The notes below the pieces were generated by a model. The model saw nothing but the letters and a program-made list of their open reading frames with translations. It had not been told where the DNA came from and did no database searches. The position numbers and the translations under genes are program-made. Below are positions 17,949 through 26,845 of a stretch of DNA of 64,000 nucleotides, one piece after another (within the stretch, counting starts at the first letter, position 1; every line of letters begins with the position of its first letter). The DNA is taken from the NCBI RefSeq assembly GCF_049994355.1, contig NZ_CP188257.1, forward strand, positions 2,542,001-2,606,000, read 5' to 3'. This stretch comes from Angustibacter sp049994355 (GTDB taxonomy: Bacteria > Actinomycetota > Actinomycetes > Actinomycetales > Angustibacteraceae).

Positions 17949-20393
17949 ATGGCCCGTCGTTCGTCGTCCACCCCACCGCCCGAGGACTACACGGAGCGGA
18001 TCGTCGACATCGACGTCCAGTCCGAGATGCAGGACTCGTTCCTGGAGTATGCGTACTCGGTGATCTACTCGCGTGCCCTGCCGGACGCGCGGGACGGCCT
18101 GAAGCCGGTGCAGCGCCGGATCCTCTACTCGATGTCCGAGATGGGCCTGCGTCCCGAGCGCGGGCACGTGAAGAGCTCGCGCGTGGTCGGCGAGGTCATG
18201 GGCAAGTACCACCCGCACGGCGACGGCGCGATCTACGACGCGCTGGTCCGGATGGCCCAGCCCTTCTCGCTGCGCCTGCCAGTGGTCGACGGCCACGGCA
18301 ACTTCGGCTCACCGGACGACGGGCCGGCGGCCATGCGCTACACCGAGGCCCGGCTGGCCCCGGCGGCCCTGCTGATGACCAGCTCGCTGGACGAGGACAC
18401 GGTCGACTACGTCCCGAACTACGACGACCAGCTGACCCAGCCCGACGTGCTGCCGGCGGCGTACCCGAACCTGCTGGTCAACGGCGCCAGCGGCATCGCG
18501 GTCGGGATGGCGACGAACATGGCGCCGCACAACCTGGTCGAGGTCATCGGCGCGGCCCGGCACCTGATCGCCAACCCGGACGCGAGCCTGGACGACTTGA
18601 TGCGCTTCGTGCCCGGCCCGGACCTGCCGACCGGAGGGCGGATCGTCGGACTGGATGGCATCCGCGAGGCCTACGAGAGCGGTCGTGGCTCGTTCCGCAC
18701 CCGTGCGACGGCACGGATCGAGTCGATCACCCCGAGGCGCAAGGGGATCGTGGTCACCGAGCTGCCCTACGCGGTGGGCCCGGAGAAGGTCCGCGAAAAG
18801 ATTGTCGACCTGGCTCGTGCCAAGAAGATCCAGGGAATCTCGGACGTCGTCGACCTGACCGACCGCAACCACGGCCTGCGGCTGGTCATCGAGGTCAAGA
18901 ACGGCTTCAACCCCGACGCCGTGCTCGAGCAGCTCTACCGGCTCACGCCGATGGAGGACTCGTTCGGCATCAACAACGTGGCCCTGGTGGACGGTCAGCC
19001 TCGGACCCTGGGACTGCGCGAGCTGCTGAAGGTCTACGTCGACTTCCGCATCGACGTCGTGCGCCGGCGCAGCGCGCACCGGCTCGCCCGGCGCGAGGAT
19101 CGGCTGCACCTGGTCGAGGGTCTGCTGATCGCGATCCTGGACATCGACGAAGTCATCGCGATCATCCGCTCCAGCGACGATGCTGACACGGCCCGCACCC
19201 GGCTGACCCAGGTCTTCGACCTGTCGACCGCGCAGTCGGAGTACATCCTCGAGCTCAGGCTGCGCAGGCTGACCAAGTTCAGCCGGATCGAGCTGGAGAA
19301 GGAGTCCGAGGAGCTGCGCCGGCAGATCGACGAGCTGCGTGCGGTGTTGGGCGACGACGCGGCCCTGCGCCGCCTGGTGTCGGAGGAGCTCGCCGAGATC
19401 GCCAAGACCCACGGCACGCCACGGCGGACCGTGCTGCTCGCGTCAGCCGGCGCGCCGACCCCGGCGGCCGCGGCGACGCCGCTGGAGGTCACCGACGACC
19501 CGTGCTGGGTGCTGCTGTCGTCCACCGGGCTGCTGGCGCGCACCGGCACCGACGACCCGCTGCCGGTGGCCGCAGACCGGCACCAGCACGACGCCATCGT
19601 CAGCGCGGTGCGCACGACCGCCCGAGGAGAGATCGCCCTGGTCACCTCGCGCGGTCGTGCCCTGCGGCTGTCCGCCCTCGAGCTCCCGGCGCTGCCGCCG
19701 ACGAACGGGTCACCGAGCCTGGCCGGGGGTGCCCCGCTCGGCGCCTTCGTCGACCTGCCGCCCGGCGAACGGGTGCTGACCCTGACCTCGCTGTCCCCGG
19801 CCGGGCTCGCTCTCGGCACTGCCCAGGGCGTGGTCAAGCGGGTGCTGCCGGACCACCCCACCGGCCGCGACGAGTGGGAGCTGATCGGGCTCAAGGACGG
19901 CGACGAGGTGGTCGGGGCAGTCGAGCTGGCCAGCGAATCGGTGGAGCTGTGCTTCATCACCAGCGACGCCCAGCTGCTGCACTTCCCCGCCGCGACGGTC
20001 CGCCCGCAGGGGCGCCCCGCGGGTGGAATGGCCGGGGTCAAGCTGTCCGCCGGCGCCGGCGTCGTGTGGTTCGGAGCCGTGGACTCCACTGCCGATGCGG
20101 TCGTGGTGACGGTGGCGGGATCGACGGGAGCGCTGCCCGGCACCGAGCCCGGCTCGGTCAAGGTGACGCCGTGGTCGGAGTACCCGGGCAAGGGGCGGGC
20201 CACCGGCGGCGTGCGTTGCCACCGCTTCCTGCGCGGCGAGGACACCTTGATCCTCGGCTGGGCCGGAGCGACCCCGGCGCGCGCGAGCGCTGCCAATGGC
20301 GGCGCCGTCGACCTTCCTGCCGCGACCGGACGGCGGGACGGGTCAGGCACCCCGGCGGCCGCTCCGATCGCAGCGGTGGCGCCGCCGGCCTGA
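17949..20393 (+). CDS. parC: DNA topoisomerase IV subunit A (ParC-like)
   Basis: ParC cuts and rejoins DNA in the type IIA topoisomerase that decatenates chromosomes. The winged-helix domain includes SRALPDARDGLKPVQRRI and GKYHPHGDGAIYDALVRMAQ, and the catalytic tyrosine is in AAMRYTEARL. A C-terminal beta-pinwheel region of about 300 residues follows. The ATG at 17949 gives MARRSSSTPPPEDYTERIVD, matching actinobacterial ParC; four earlier in-frame starts exist between 17928 and 17940. GATGAT ends 7 nt before it. It converges on parE with only 4 bases between stop codons. Confidence 0.93.
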   Translation: MARRSSSTPPPEDYTERIVDIDVQSEMQDSFLEYAYSVIYSRALPDARDGLKPVQRRILYSMSEMGLRPERGHVKSSRVVGEVMGKYHPHGDGAIYDALVRMAQPFSLRLPVVDGHGNFGSPDDGPAAMRYTEARLAPAALLMTSSLDEDTVDYVPNYDDQLTQPDVLPAAYPNLLVNGASGIAVGMATNMAPHNLVEVIGAARHLIANPDASLDDLMRFVPGPDLPTGGRIVGLDGIREAYESGRGSFRTRATARIESITPRRKGIVVTELPYAVGPEKVREKIVDLARAKKIQGISDVVDLTDRNHGLRLVIEVKNGFNPDAVLEQLYRLTPMEDSFGINNVALVDGQPRTLGLRELLKVYVDFRIDVVRRRSAHRLARREDRLHLVEGLLIAILDIDEVIAIIRSSDDADTARTRLTQVFDLSTAQSEYILELRLRRLTKFSRIELEKESEELRRQIDELRAVLGDDAALRRLVSEELAEIAKTHGTPRRTVLLASAGAPTPAAAATPLEVTDDPCWVLLSSTGLLARTGTDDPLPVAADRHQHDAIVSAVRTTARGEIALVTSRGRALRLSALELPALPPTNGSPSLAGGAPLGAFVDLPPGERVLTLTSLSPAGLALGTAQGVVKRVLPDHPTGRDEWELIGLKDGDEVVGAVELASESVELCFITSDAQLLHFPAATVRPQGRPAGGMAGVKLSAGAGVVWFGAVDSTADAVVVTVAGSTGALPGTEPGSVKVTPWSEYPGKGRATGGVRCHRFLRGEDTLILGWAGATPARASAANGGAVDLPAATGRRDGSGTPAAAPIAAVAPPA

Positions 20394-20397
20394 CCGG

Positions 20398-22536
20398 TCA
20401 GGCGTCGATGCGTTCGCGGTCCAGGTCGGCCGCGCCCTCGACGATGAAGTCCTTGCGCGGGGCGACCTCCGAGCCCATCAACAGCTCGAAGACCCGCTCC
20501 GCACGCTCTGCGTCCGGCACCGTGACCCGGCGTAGCGTGCGGTGGCGAGGGTCCATGGTCGTCTCGGCCAGCTGGTCGGCATCCATCTCGCCCAGACCCT
20601 TGTAGCGCTGGATGGGCTCCTTGTAGCGCTTGCCCTTCTTCTCCAGCTGCTTGAGCAGGCTGCGCAGCTCGGCTTCGGAGTAGGTGTAGACGACGTCGTT
20701 CTTCTTGCTGCCGGGGTTGACGATCTCGACCCGGTGCAGCGGGGGCACGGCGGCGTACACGCGGCCGGCGTCGACCAGTGGCCGCATGTACCGGAAGAAG
20801 AGCGTGAGCAACAGGGTGCGGATGTGCGCGCCGTCCACGTCGGCGTCGGTCATCAGCACGATCCGGCCGTAGCGGCGGGCCTCGAGGTCGAACGAGCGTC
20901 CGGAGCCGGCCCCGACCACCTGGATGATCGAGGCGCATTCGGCGTTCTTCAGCATGTCCGCGACGGACGCCTTCTGGACGTTGAGGATCTTGCCGCGGAT
21001 CGGCAGCAGGGCCTGGTAGTCCGAGGACCGCGCGAGCTTGGCGGTGCCGAGCGCGCTGTCACCCTCGACGATGAACAGCTCACTGCGCTCCAGGTCGCTG
21101 GTGCGGCAGTCCGCGAGCTTGGCGGGCAACGACGAGGTCTCCAGCGCGTTCTTGCGGCGCTGGGTCTCCTTGTGCAGGCGGGCGCTGATCCGCGTCTTCA
21201 TCTCGGCGACGACCTTCTCGAGCAGTAGCGCCGACTGCTGCTTGGCACCACGCTTGGTCGAGGTGAGCAGCTCGGTGAGCTCCTTCTCGACCACCCGGGA
21301 GACGATCCCGCGCACGGCGTTGGTGCCGAGCACCTCCTTGGTCTGGCCCTCGAACTGGGGCTCGGCCAGCCGCACCGTGACCACCGCCGTCAGGCCGGCC
21401 AGCACGTCGTCCTTCTCGACCTTGTCGCCGCCGGCCTTCAGCCGACGCGCGTTGGTCTCGATCTGCTTGCGGAACGTCTTGAGCAGGGCGGCCTCGAAGC
21501 CGGCCAAATGCGTGCCGCCCTTGGGGGTGGCGATGATGTTCACGAAGCTGCGCACATGGGTGTCGTAACCGATGCCCCAGCGCAGCGCGATGTCGACCTC
21601 GCACTCGCGCTCGACCTCTGTGGCATTCATGTGACCCTGCTCGTCGAGCACCGGAACCGTCTCGTGGAAGTGCCCGGTGCCCTGCAGGCGCCATACGTCC
21701 GTGACCGCGCCGTCGGCAGCCAGGAAGTCGACGTACTCGGTGATCCCGCCCTCGTGCAGGAACACCTCCTCGTACGGGCCGGACTCCCCCGCGGTCCCGG
21801 GCAGCCGGCGCTCGTCGCGCAGCACCAGGGTCAGTCCGGGCACCAGGTACGACGTCTGCCTGGCCCGGGTGACGAGGTCCTCGTAGGTGAACTGCGCCTC
21901 CTTCAGGAACACCTGCGGGTCTGCCCAGTACCGGATCCTGGTGCCGGTGACGCCGCGCTTCGCCCTGCCGCTGACGTGCAGCTCGGAACGGGAGACGAAC
22001 GGCTCGAACGGGGACTGCGGGGTGGGCTCGCCGCGCCCGTCCCCGAACGTGCCCGGCTCGCCGCGCCGGAAGCTCATCGAGTGCACCTTGCCGCCGCGCT
22101 CGACGTGCACGTCCAGGCGCGAGGACAGGGCGTTCACGACGCTCGCGCCGACGCCGTGCAGGCCGCCGGTGGCCGTGTAGGAGCTGCCCCCGAACTTGCC
22201 GCCGGCGTGCAGCTTGGTGAAGACCACCTCGACCCCGGACAGGCCCGTGCGTGGCTCGATGTCGACCGGGATGCCGCGCCCGTCGTCGTGCACCTCGACG
22301 GACCCGTCCGCGTGCAGGGTCACCTCGATGCGGTGACACACCCCGGCCAGGGCTTCGTCGACCGCGTTGTCGATGATCTCCCACAGGCAGTGCATGAGGC
22401 CGCGACTGTCAGTCGACCCGATGTACATGCCAGGCCGCTTGCGCACGGCCTCGAGCCCCTCGAGGACCGACAGGTGCCGGGCGTTGTAGTCCCCAGCCGG
22501 GGCCGGCCTGCGACGAGCAGCGGGCTGTGCGCTCAA
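20398..22536 (-). CDS. parE: DNA topoisomerase IV subunit B (ParE-like)
   Basis: ParE is the ATPase subunit partner of ParC. The GHKL domain shows RPGMYIGSTD, IIDNAVDEALAG, DDGRGIPVD and GLHGVGASVVNALS; the TOPRIM domain shows FIVEGDSALGTAK, IRGKILNVQKA and MTDADVDGAHIRTLLLT. The C-terminal IQRYKGLGEMDADQL motif is intact. Length is 712 aa. The start is a TTG at 22536 with AGGAG about 11 nt upstream. It is on the strand opposite parC, so the two subunits are made from separate promoters. Confidence 0.94.
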   Translation of the reverse strand: MSAQPAARRRPAPAGDYNARHLSVLEGLEAVRKRPGMYIGSTDSRGLMHCLWEIIDNAVDEALAGVCHRIEVTLHADGSVEVHDDGRGIPVDIEPRTGLSGVEVVFTKLHAGGKFGGSSYTATGGLHGVGASVVNALSSRLDVHVERGGKVHSMSFRRGEPGTFGDGRGEPTPQSPFEPFVSRSELHVSGRAKRGVTGTRIRYWADPQVFLKEAQFTYEDLVTRARQTSYLVPGLTLVLRDERRLPGTAGESGPYEEVFLHEGGITEYVDFLAADGAVTDVWRLQGTGHFHETVPVLDEQGHMNATEVERECEVDIALRWGIGYDTHVRSFVNIIATPKGGTHLAGFEAALLKTFRKQIETNARRLKAGGDKVEKDDVLAGLTAVVTVRLAEPQFEGQTKEVLGTNAVRGIVSRVVEKELTELLTSTKRGAKQQSALLLEKVVAEMKTRISARLHKETQRRKNALETSSLPAKLADCRTSDLERSELFIVEGDSALGTAKLARSSDYQALLPIRGKILNVQKASVADMLKNAECASIIQVVGAGSGRSFDLEARRYGRIVLMTDADVDGAHIRTLLLTLFFRYMRPLVDAGRVYAAVPPLHRVEIVNPGSKKNDVVYTYSEAELRSLLKQLEKKGKRYKEPIQRYKGLGEMDADQLAETTMDPRHRTLRRVTVPDAERAERVFELLMGSEVAPRKDFIVEGAADLDRERIDA

Positions 22537-22725
22537 GGGTGCTGTGCTCCTGGGTAGCTTTTTTGGTCGGCCGTCTCAAGGGCCCTCAGCAGGCTACCGA
22601 TTCATACTGACAGCACCTCGGAGGCTGGCCCGCCGCAAGGTCGCTGCTTTTCTGCGTTGAGCGAACCACCGCCCAAGCTACCCGGCGGGAACGATCTGAC
22701 GTGCTTGACTGTTATCCAGGTCGAC

Positions 22726-22747
22726 GGCGCCGGATGTACCCGGCGCC
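22726..22747. promoter_or_regulatory. Inverted repeat upstream of the DUF7455 gene
   Basis: An 8-bp perfect inverted repeat (22726-22733 and 22740-22747) with a 6-nt spacer ATGTAC lies about 33 nt before the DUF7455 start. A TTGACT at 22705-22710 is the best -35 candidate but no clean -10 follows at normal spacing. It could be an operator or a 5' leader hairpin. The rest of 22537-22780 shows nothing else I can support. Confidence 0.4.
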
Positions 22748-22780
22748 ACCGTTGTCCCTGACGAGGAAGAGGAAGGTGAC

Positions 22781-23008
22781 GTGACCACTACTCTCGCCAC
22801 CACCCAGCTCACCGCAGCCGACCGCTGCGACCGCTGCGGGGCGCAGGCCTACGTCCGTGTCGTGCTCATCAGCGGCGGGGAGCTGCTGTTCTGCGCGCAC
22901 CACGGCCGTGAGCACGCCACCGCCCTGACGTCGGCCGCCGCTTCCATCACGGACGAGAGCGACCGGCTTCACGAGACCCCCGCCATCGCGCCCGAGGACG
23001 AGCGCTGA
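22781..23008 (+). CDS. DUF7455 small zinc-ribbon-like protein
   Basis: This 75-residue protein carries a conserved cysteine pair and histidines (DRCDRCGAQAYVRVVL, then ELLFCAHHGREH) that look like a metal-binding site. Proteins of this family are found near the principal sigma factor and parE in actinobacteria; their function is not established. The GTG start has a purine-rich GAGGAAGAGGAAGG upstream. A strong terminator follows at 23032-23060, so it is probably a single-gene transcript. Confidence 0.85.
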   Translation: MTTTLATTQLTAADRCDRCGAQAYVRVVLISGGELLFCAHHGREHATALTSAAASITDESDRLHETPAIAPEDER

Positions 23009-23031
23009 CCTCGTCTCACTCGACGCCTCGA

Positions 23032-23060
23032 CAGGCCCCGGCGCACTGCGCCGGGGCCTG
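23032..23060 (+). terminator. Perfect 13-bp hairpin terminator after the DUF7455 gene
   Basis: Arms 23032-23044 and 23048-23060 are perfectly complementary around a 3-nt loop. It begins 24 nt after the stop codon and 22 nt before the next gene. Confidence 0.85.
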
Positions 23061-23081
23061 TCGGGTCCCGGCGGGCCGACG

Positions 23082-23558
23082 ATGACCGGCTTGGACGTCG
23101 TCGTGGGGCTGGGGGTCCTGGTGGGGTTGGCCGGGGTGGTCGTCCCGGTGCTGCCCGGCCTCGTGCTGGTTCTGGGCGCCATCCTGGTGTGGGCCATCGA
23201 GCGGCAGGACGCGACCGGCTGGATCGTGCTGGGCACGGTCGTCCTGCTGTTCGTCGTCGGTCAGATCGCGAAGTACCTGCTCCCCGGTCGCCGGCTGCGC
23301 GAGGCGGGCGTGCCGGCGTCCACCATGCTGGCTGGCGCCGGGCTGGGTCTCGTCGGCTTCTTCGTCGTCCCGGTGGTCGGGGTCTTCCTCGGTTTCGTGC
23401 TCGGGGTCTACCTGGCCGAGCTGGCCCGGGCGCGCTCGCACGCGCGGGCCTGGCCGATGACGCTGCACGCGCTCCGCGCGGCCGGCTGGAGCATCCTCAT
23501 CGAGCTCGCCGCAGGCCTGATGATGGCCGGCACGTGGCTGTTGGGGGTCCTGGTCTGA
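23082..23558 (+). CDS. DUF456 membrane protein
   Basis: The 158-residue protein is almost entirely hydrophobic, with four or five membrane segments. It has the DUF456 pattern: GLAGVVVPVLPGLVLVLGAILVWA at the N-terminus, then two glycine-rich segments (MLAGAGLGLVGFFVVPVVGVFLGFVLG), ending in a helical tail. DUF456 proteins have no assigned function. The ATG start lacks a strong ribosome-binding site. It converges on the LamG-like gene with 15 bases between them. Confidence 0.85.
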   Translation: MTGLDVVVGLGVLVGLAGVVVPVLPGLVLVLGAILVWAIERQDATGWIVLGTVVLLFVVGQIAKYLLPGRRLREAGVPASTMLAGAGLGLVGFFVVPVVGVFLGFVLGVYLAELARARSHARAWPMTLHALRAAGWSILIELAAGLMMAGTWLLGVLV

Positions 23559-23573
23559 CCCGCACAGGATGGG

Positions 23574-24386
23574 TCAGCCGATGGTCAGCACCACGTTGTC
23601 GACCCGGCCGTTCAGCTGGTCGGTGTCACGGGCCAGAGCCCCGTCGTTGGTGAGCTTGCCGCCGATGCTCAGCGGTATGGCCGAGCCCGACGCTTGAACA
23701 TCGCCTGTCGGGCCGTTCGCCGACCAGGTTTCGCTGGACAGCACCTCGCCGTACTCGTCGTAGTGCGTGGCGCTCAGCGACAGCGTGCTGCCGTCTCGCT
23801 GGCAGGTGAGGGTGTACCAGTCGCCGCGGACGACCTCGGCACCCTTGACCATCAGCGTGCCCGACGATCCCTTCACCCGGCAGGATGGGACTGCGTGGTC
23901 GAGCTGGAGCTTGTACTGGGCCTCGTCGGAGAACCGACCGCGCTGCAGAACGTTGTCGCCGTTGTCGCTGGCGGCGAAGCCCGGCACGCTCGTCGTCCCG
24001 ACGTCGAGGCGCACGTCCGCGCCGAAGGTGAACGGCGCGGTGCCGGGGCTCAGCGGGTCCCCTGAGGTCGACCACACGCCGACCACCGCGCGGGGGCCGG
24101 AACCGTCGTCGGCGAACGTGGGCATCCGCGCCGCGTGGCCCTCGCCTGGCCTGCTCCTGACGGTGTCCAGCGTGCCGGTCGACTGGCCGACCACGGAGAC
24201 GTCGACAGCGGCGGAGCCGAGGTTGGCCAGCACCGGGGTTCCTCCGGCGGCGTCGTTGAAGTCCAGCCGCAGCGCTTCGGCGGCCGCGCCGGGAGGCGTT
24301 GGTTCGGCTGCAGCGTCACTGCTGGCCGCCTGCACCGGCAATGACGCCAGCGCGAGGAATGTACCTACCACGAGTGCTCGGCGCAT
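23574..24386 (-). CDS. Secreted LamG/concanavalin A-like jellyroll protein
   Basis: The 270-residue product starts with a signal peptide (MRRALVVGTFLALASLPVQA, cleavage near residue 20). It then resembles LamG-type lectin domains: LRLDFNDAAGGTPVLANLG, FTFGADVRLD, DNVLQRGRFSDEAQYKLQL, GDWYTLTCQRDGSTL and a final GRVDNVVLTIG. Such domains usually bind carbohydrate or matrix, but no ligand can be inferred. Two cysteines (in PSCRVKG and TLTCQRDG) may form a disulfide. It lies 110 nt downstream of the sigma factor gene. Confidence 0.75.
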   Translation of the reverse strand: MRRALVVGTFLALASLPVQAASSDAAAEPTPPGAAAEALRLDFNDAAGGTPVLANLGSAAVDVSVVGQSTGTLDTVRSRPGEGHAARMPTFADDGSGPRAVVGVWSTSGDPLSPGTAPFTFGADVRLDVGTTSVPGFAASDNGDNVLQRGRFSDEAQYKLQLDHAVPSCRVKGSSGTLMVKGAEVVRGDWYTLTCQRDGSTLSLSATHYDEYGEVLSSETWSANGPTGDVQASGSAIPLSIGGKLTNDGALARDTDQLNGRVDNVVLTIG

Positions 24387-24496
24387 GGCCGCAACCCTCG
24401 CAGCCGTCGGCTCCGTTGTCGATTCGAGATGCGGCCTACTGCCCGGTGCCCTATCTGTGTGACCTGACGCAAGGGGGGGTTACGGGCTGGTGAGCC

Positions 24497-26074
24497 TCAG
24501 TCCAGGTAGTCGCGCAGGACCTGGCTGCGGCTCGGGTGGCGCAGCTTGCTCATCGTCTTGGACTCGATCTGCCGGATCCGCTCGCGCGTGACGCCGTAGA
24601 CCTTGCCGATCTCGTCGAGCGTCTTGGGCTGGCCGTCGGTCAGACCGAAGCGCATCGAGACCACCCCGGCCTCGCGCTCGGAAAGCGTGTCGAGCACCGA
24701 GTGCAGCTGCTCCTGCAGCAGGGTGAAGCTCACCGCATCCGCAGGGACGACGGCCTCGGAGTCCTCGATCAGGTCACCGAACTCGCTGTCGCCGTCCTCG
24801 CCGAGCGGGGTGTGCAGGGAGATCGGCTCGCGGCCGTACTTCTGCACCTCGACGACCTTCTCGGGCGTCATGTCGAGCTCCTTGGCCAGCTCCTCCGGCG
24901 TGGGCTCGCGGCCCAGGTCCTGGAGCATCTGGCGCTGCACGCGGGCGAGCTTGTTGATGACCTCGACCATGTGCACCGGGATGCGGATGGTGCGCGCCTG
25001 GTCAGCCATGGCCCGGGTGATGGCCTGTCGGATCCACCACGTCGCATAGGTGGAGAACTTGTAGCCCTTGGTGTAGTCGAACTTCTCAACCGCGCGGATC
25101 AGTCCGAGGTTGCCCTCCTGGATCAGGTCCAGGAAGAGCATGCCGCGGCCGGTGTAGCGCTTGGCCAGGGACACCACCAGGCGGAGGTTGGCCTCGAGCA
25201 GGTGGTTCTTGGCCTTCTTCCCGTCCTGGGCGATCCACCACAGCTCGCGCTTGAACTTGGGCTCGATCTTGACGCCGGAGTTCAGCCGCTCCTCGGCGAA
25301 CAGCCCGGCCTCGATGCGCTTGGCGAGCTCGACCTCCTGCTCAGCGTTCAGCAGGGCGACCTTGCCGATCTGCTTGAGGTAGTCCTTGACCGGGTCGGCC
25401 GTCGCGCCCGCCGTGGCGACCTGCTGCGCAGGAGCGTCGTCGTCGTCGTCGGTGATGACGAAGCCGGTCTCCTCGACATCCTCGGCGGCGTCGGCAGCCT
25501 CACCCTCGGGCACCTCGACGGGAGTCTCCGCGTCCTCCGCCTCTGGGGCGACGTCGGCAGCGGGGGTCTGCTTCTCTGCGGTCTTCCTCGCCGGGGCGGC
25601 CTTCTTGGCCGTCGCCGCCTTGGTCGCCGGCTTCGCGGCCGCAGCCACGGCGGCCTCCGCAGCATCCGGTGCGGTCGCCTTCTTGGCGGGGGTCTTCTTC
25701 GCCGGTGCGACCTTGCTGGCTGCCTTGGCCGGCGCCTTCGGCGCCTCAGCGGTCTTGGACGCAGCCTTCTTGGCCGCGGGCTTCGACTCGGCGCGCGCGG
25801 TGCTGGCCGACGCGCTTGTCCGCTTGGTTGCGGTCGCGGCTACGGCGCCGGCCGGGACCGCGTCGAGGTGCACCTGGACGCCGTGCTCGTCGAGGGTACG
25901 GAGCACTGCCTTCATCCGCTTCAGCGGGAGGTCAGCCTCTTCCAGGGCGTGCTTGACGGACTCCGCGTCAACGAAGCCGTTGGTACGGCCTCGGCGCAGG
26001 AGGTCCTGCAGTGCTGGATGCGTGAACTCCGCGGGGAGTGCGGAGCTGAACCGGGCGGTCGGGACCGACGACAC
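24497..26074 (-). CDS. sigA: Principal RNA polymerase sigma factor (SigA/HrdB/RpoD)
   Basis: This is the housekeeping sigma-70 factor. After an N-terminal segment (residues 1-70), it has a lysine/alanine-rich low-complexity region (about 75-170) and an acidic stretch with DDDDDAP near 215. Region 1.2 begins at DPVKDYLKQIGKVALLNAEQEVELAKRIEAG, region 2 has FLDLIQEGNLGLIRAVEKFDYTKGYKFSTYATWWIRQAI, and region 4 ends with the helix-turn-helix GVTRERIRQIESKTMSKLRHP. Length is 525 aa. The upstream 237 nt probably carry its promoters; none was clear enough to place. Confidence 0.97.
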   Translation of the reverse strand: MSSVPTARFSSALPAEFTHPALQDLLRRGRTNGFVDAESVKHALEEADLPLKRMKAVLRTLDEHGVQVHLDAVPAGAVAATATKRTSASASTARAESKPAAKKAASKTAEAPKAPAKAASKVAPAKKTPAKKATAPDAAEAAVAAAAKPATKAATAKKAAPARKTAEKQTPAADVAPEAEDAETPVEVPEGEAADAAEDVEETGFVITDDDDDAPAQQVATAGATADPVKDYLKQIGKVALLNAEQEVELAKRIEAGLFAEERLNSGVKIEPKFKRELWWIAQDGKKAKNHLLEANLRLVVSLAKRYTGRGMLFLDLIQEGNLGLIRAVEKFDYTKGYKFSTYATWWIRQAITRAMADQARTIRIPVHMVEVINKLARVQRQMLQDLGREPTPEELAKELDMTPEKVVEVQKYGREPISLHTPLGEDGDSEFGDLIEDSEAVVPADAVSFTLLQEQLHSVLDTLSEREAGVVSMRFGLTDGQPKTLDEIGKVYGVTRERIRQIESKTMSKLRHPSRSQVLRDYLD

Positions 26075-26311
26075 GGACTACCTTTCGTCGCGGATGATCT
26101 GGTGGGCGCTCAGGGATGGCTTGGACTCGGCGGACGGGCAATCCGACCGGCATCCCGCACAACGCACAGAACCGGCCAAAAATGCCCGGGCCGCGAGAAA
26201 CTTGCTCCCCCGGCCGGACTCAACATCCCATTGTGTCATGCGTTCGCAGAGTTCTGCTGGACCGGTCGCCCGTTCGGGCGTCGGTGCCGCGAACGGGGTG
26301 CTGTCACGCTG

Positions 26312-26713
26312 TCAGGCGTCGGCCTTGACAGCAAGCACCGGGCAGGGGGCGTCGAGCAGGATCCGCTGCGCGTTCGACCCCAGGATCAGCTTGCCGACCG
26401 GACTGCGACGGCGCAGGCCGATGACGATGAAGTCGGCACCGATCTCGGTCGCCACGGCGATCAGGTCCTCTGCCGGTTCGAGGCCACGCACCAGCTGACG
26501 CACCTCGTGCTCGATACCGGCCTCTGCCAGCTCGCGCTGCACTGCGGCGAGCTCGCTCTCGTAGCGGACGGCATCCTCGGAGGCGAGGTCCTTGCCCCCT
26601 CGGTTGGAGTTGATCACGACCAGGCGCGTTGAACGCAGCCTCGCCTCTTCCGCGGCCCGCCTCAGGGCGGCCTTGCCCTCGTTCGTCGGAACGAAGCCCA
26701 CGACGATCGCCAT
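26312..26713 (-). CDS. Universal stress protein, UspA family
   Basis: UspA-fold proteins bind nucleotides and help survival under stress. The 133-residue protein starts MAIVVGFVPTNEGKAAL and ends with the ATP-binding-type motif GLRRRSPVGKLILGSNAQRILLDAPCPVLAV (G-2x-G-9x-G-S/N pattern). The ATG at 26713 has GAGGAGGGA just upstream; longer frames starting at 26896 would extend into the divergent promoter. It lies upstream of sigA in the same orientation with a 237-nt gap. Confidence 0.9.
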   Translation of the reverse strand: MAIVVGFVPTNEGKAALRRAAEEARLRSTRLVVINSNRGGKDLASEDAVRYESELAAVQRELAEAGIEHEVRQLVRGLEPAEDLIAVATEIGADFIVIGLRRRSPVGKLILGSNAQRILLDAPCPVLAVKADA

Positions 26714-26845
26714 CGATCCCTCCTCGCTGCCCGCGTCCGCGCTCCCGACGGACGGGGACGACCGTACCGGACACACCGTCGCCGTGCCGATCCGTAGGCT
26801 GGGCCTGAGCTGGACCGCGCACGCCTGACACGGGACGAGGTCACG

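Noticed and set aside
22534..22560. T-run CTTTTTTGG near the parE start considered as a terminator
   Set aside because: It has no adjacent stem and lies in the parE leader on the other strand.
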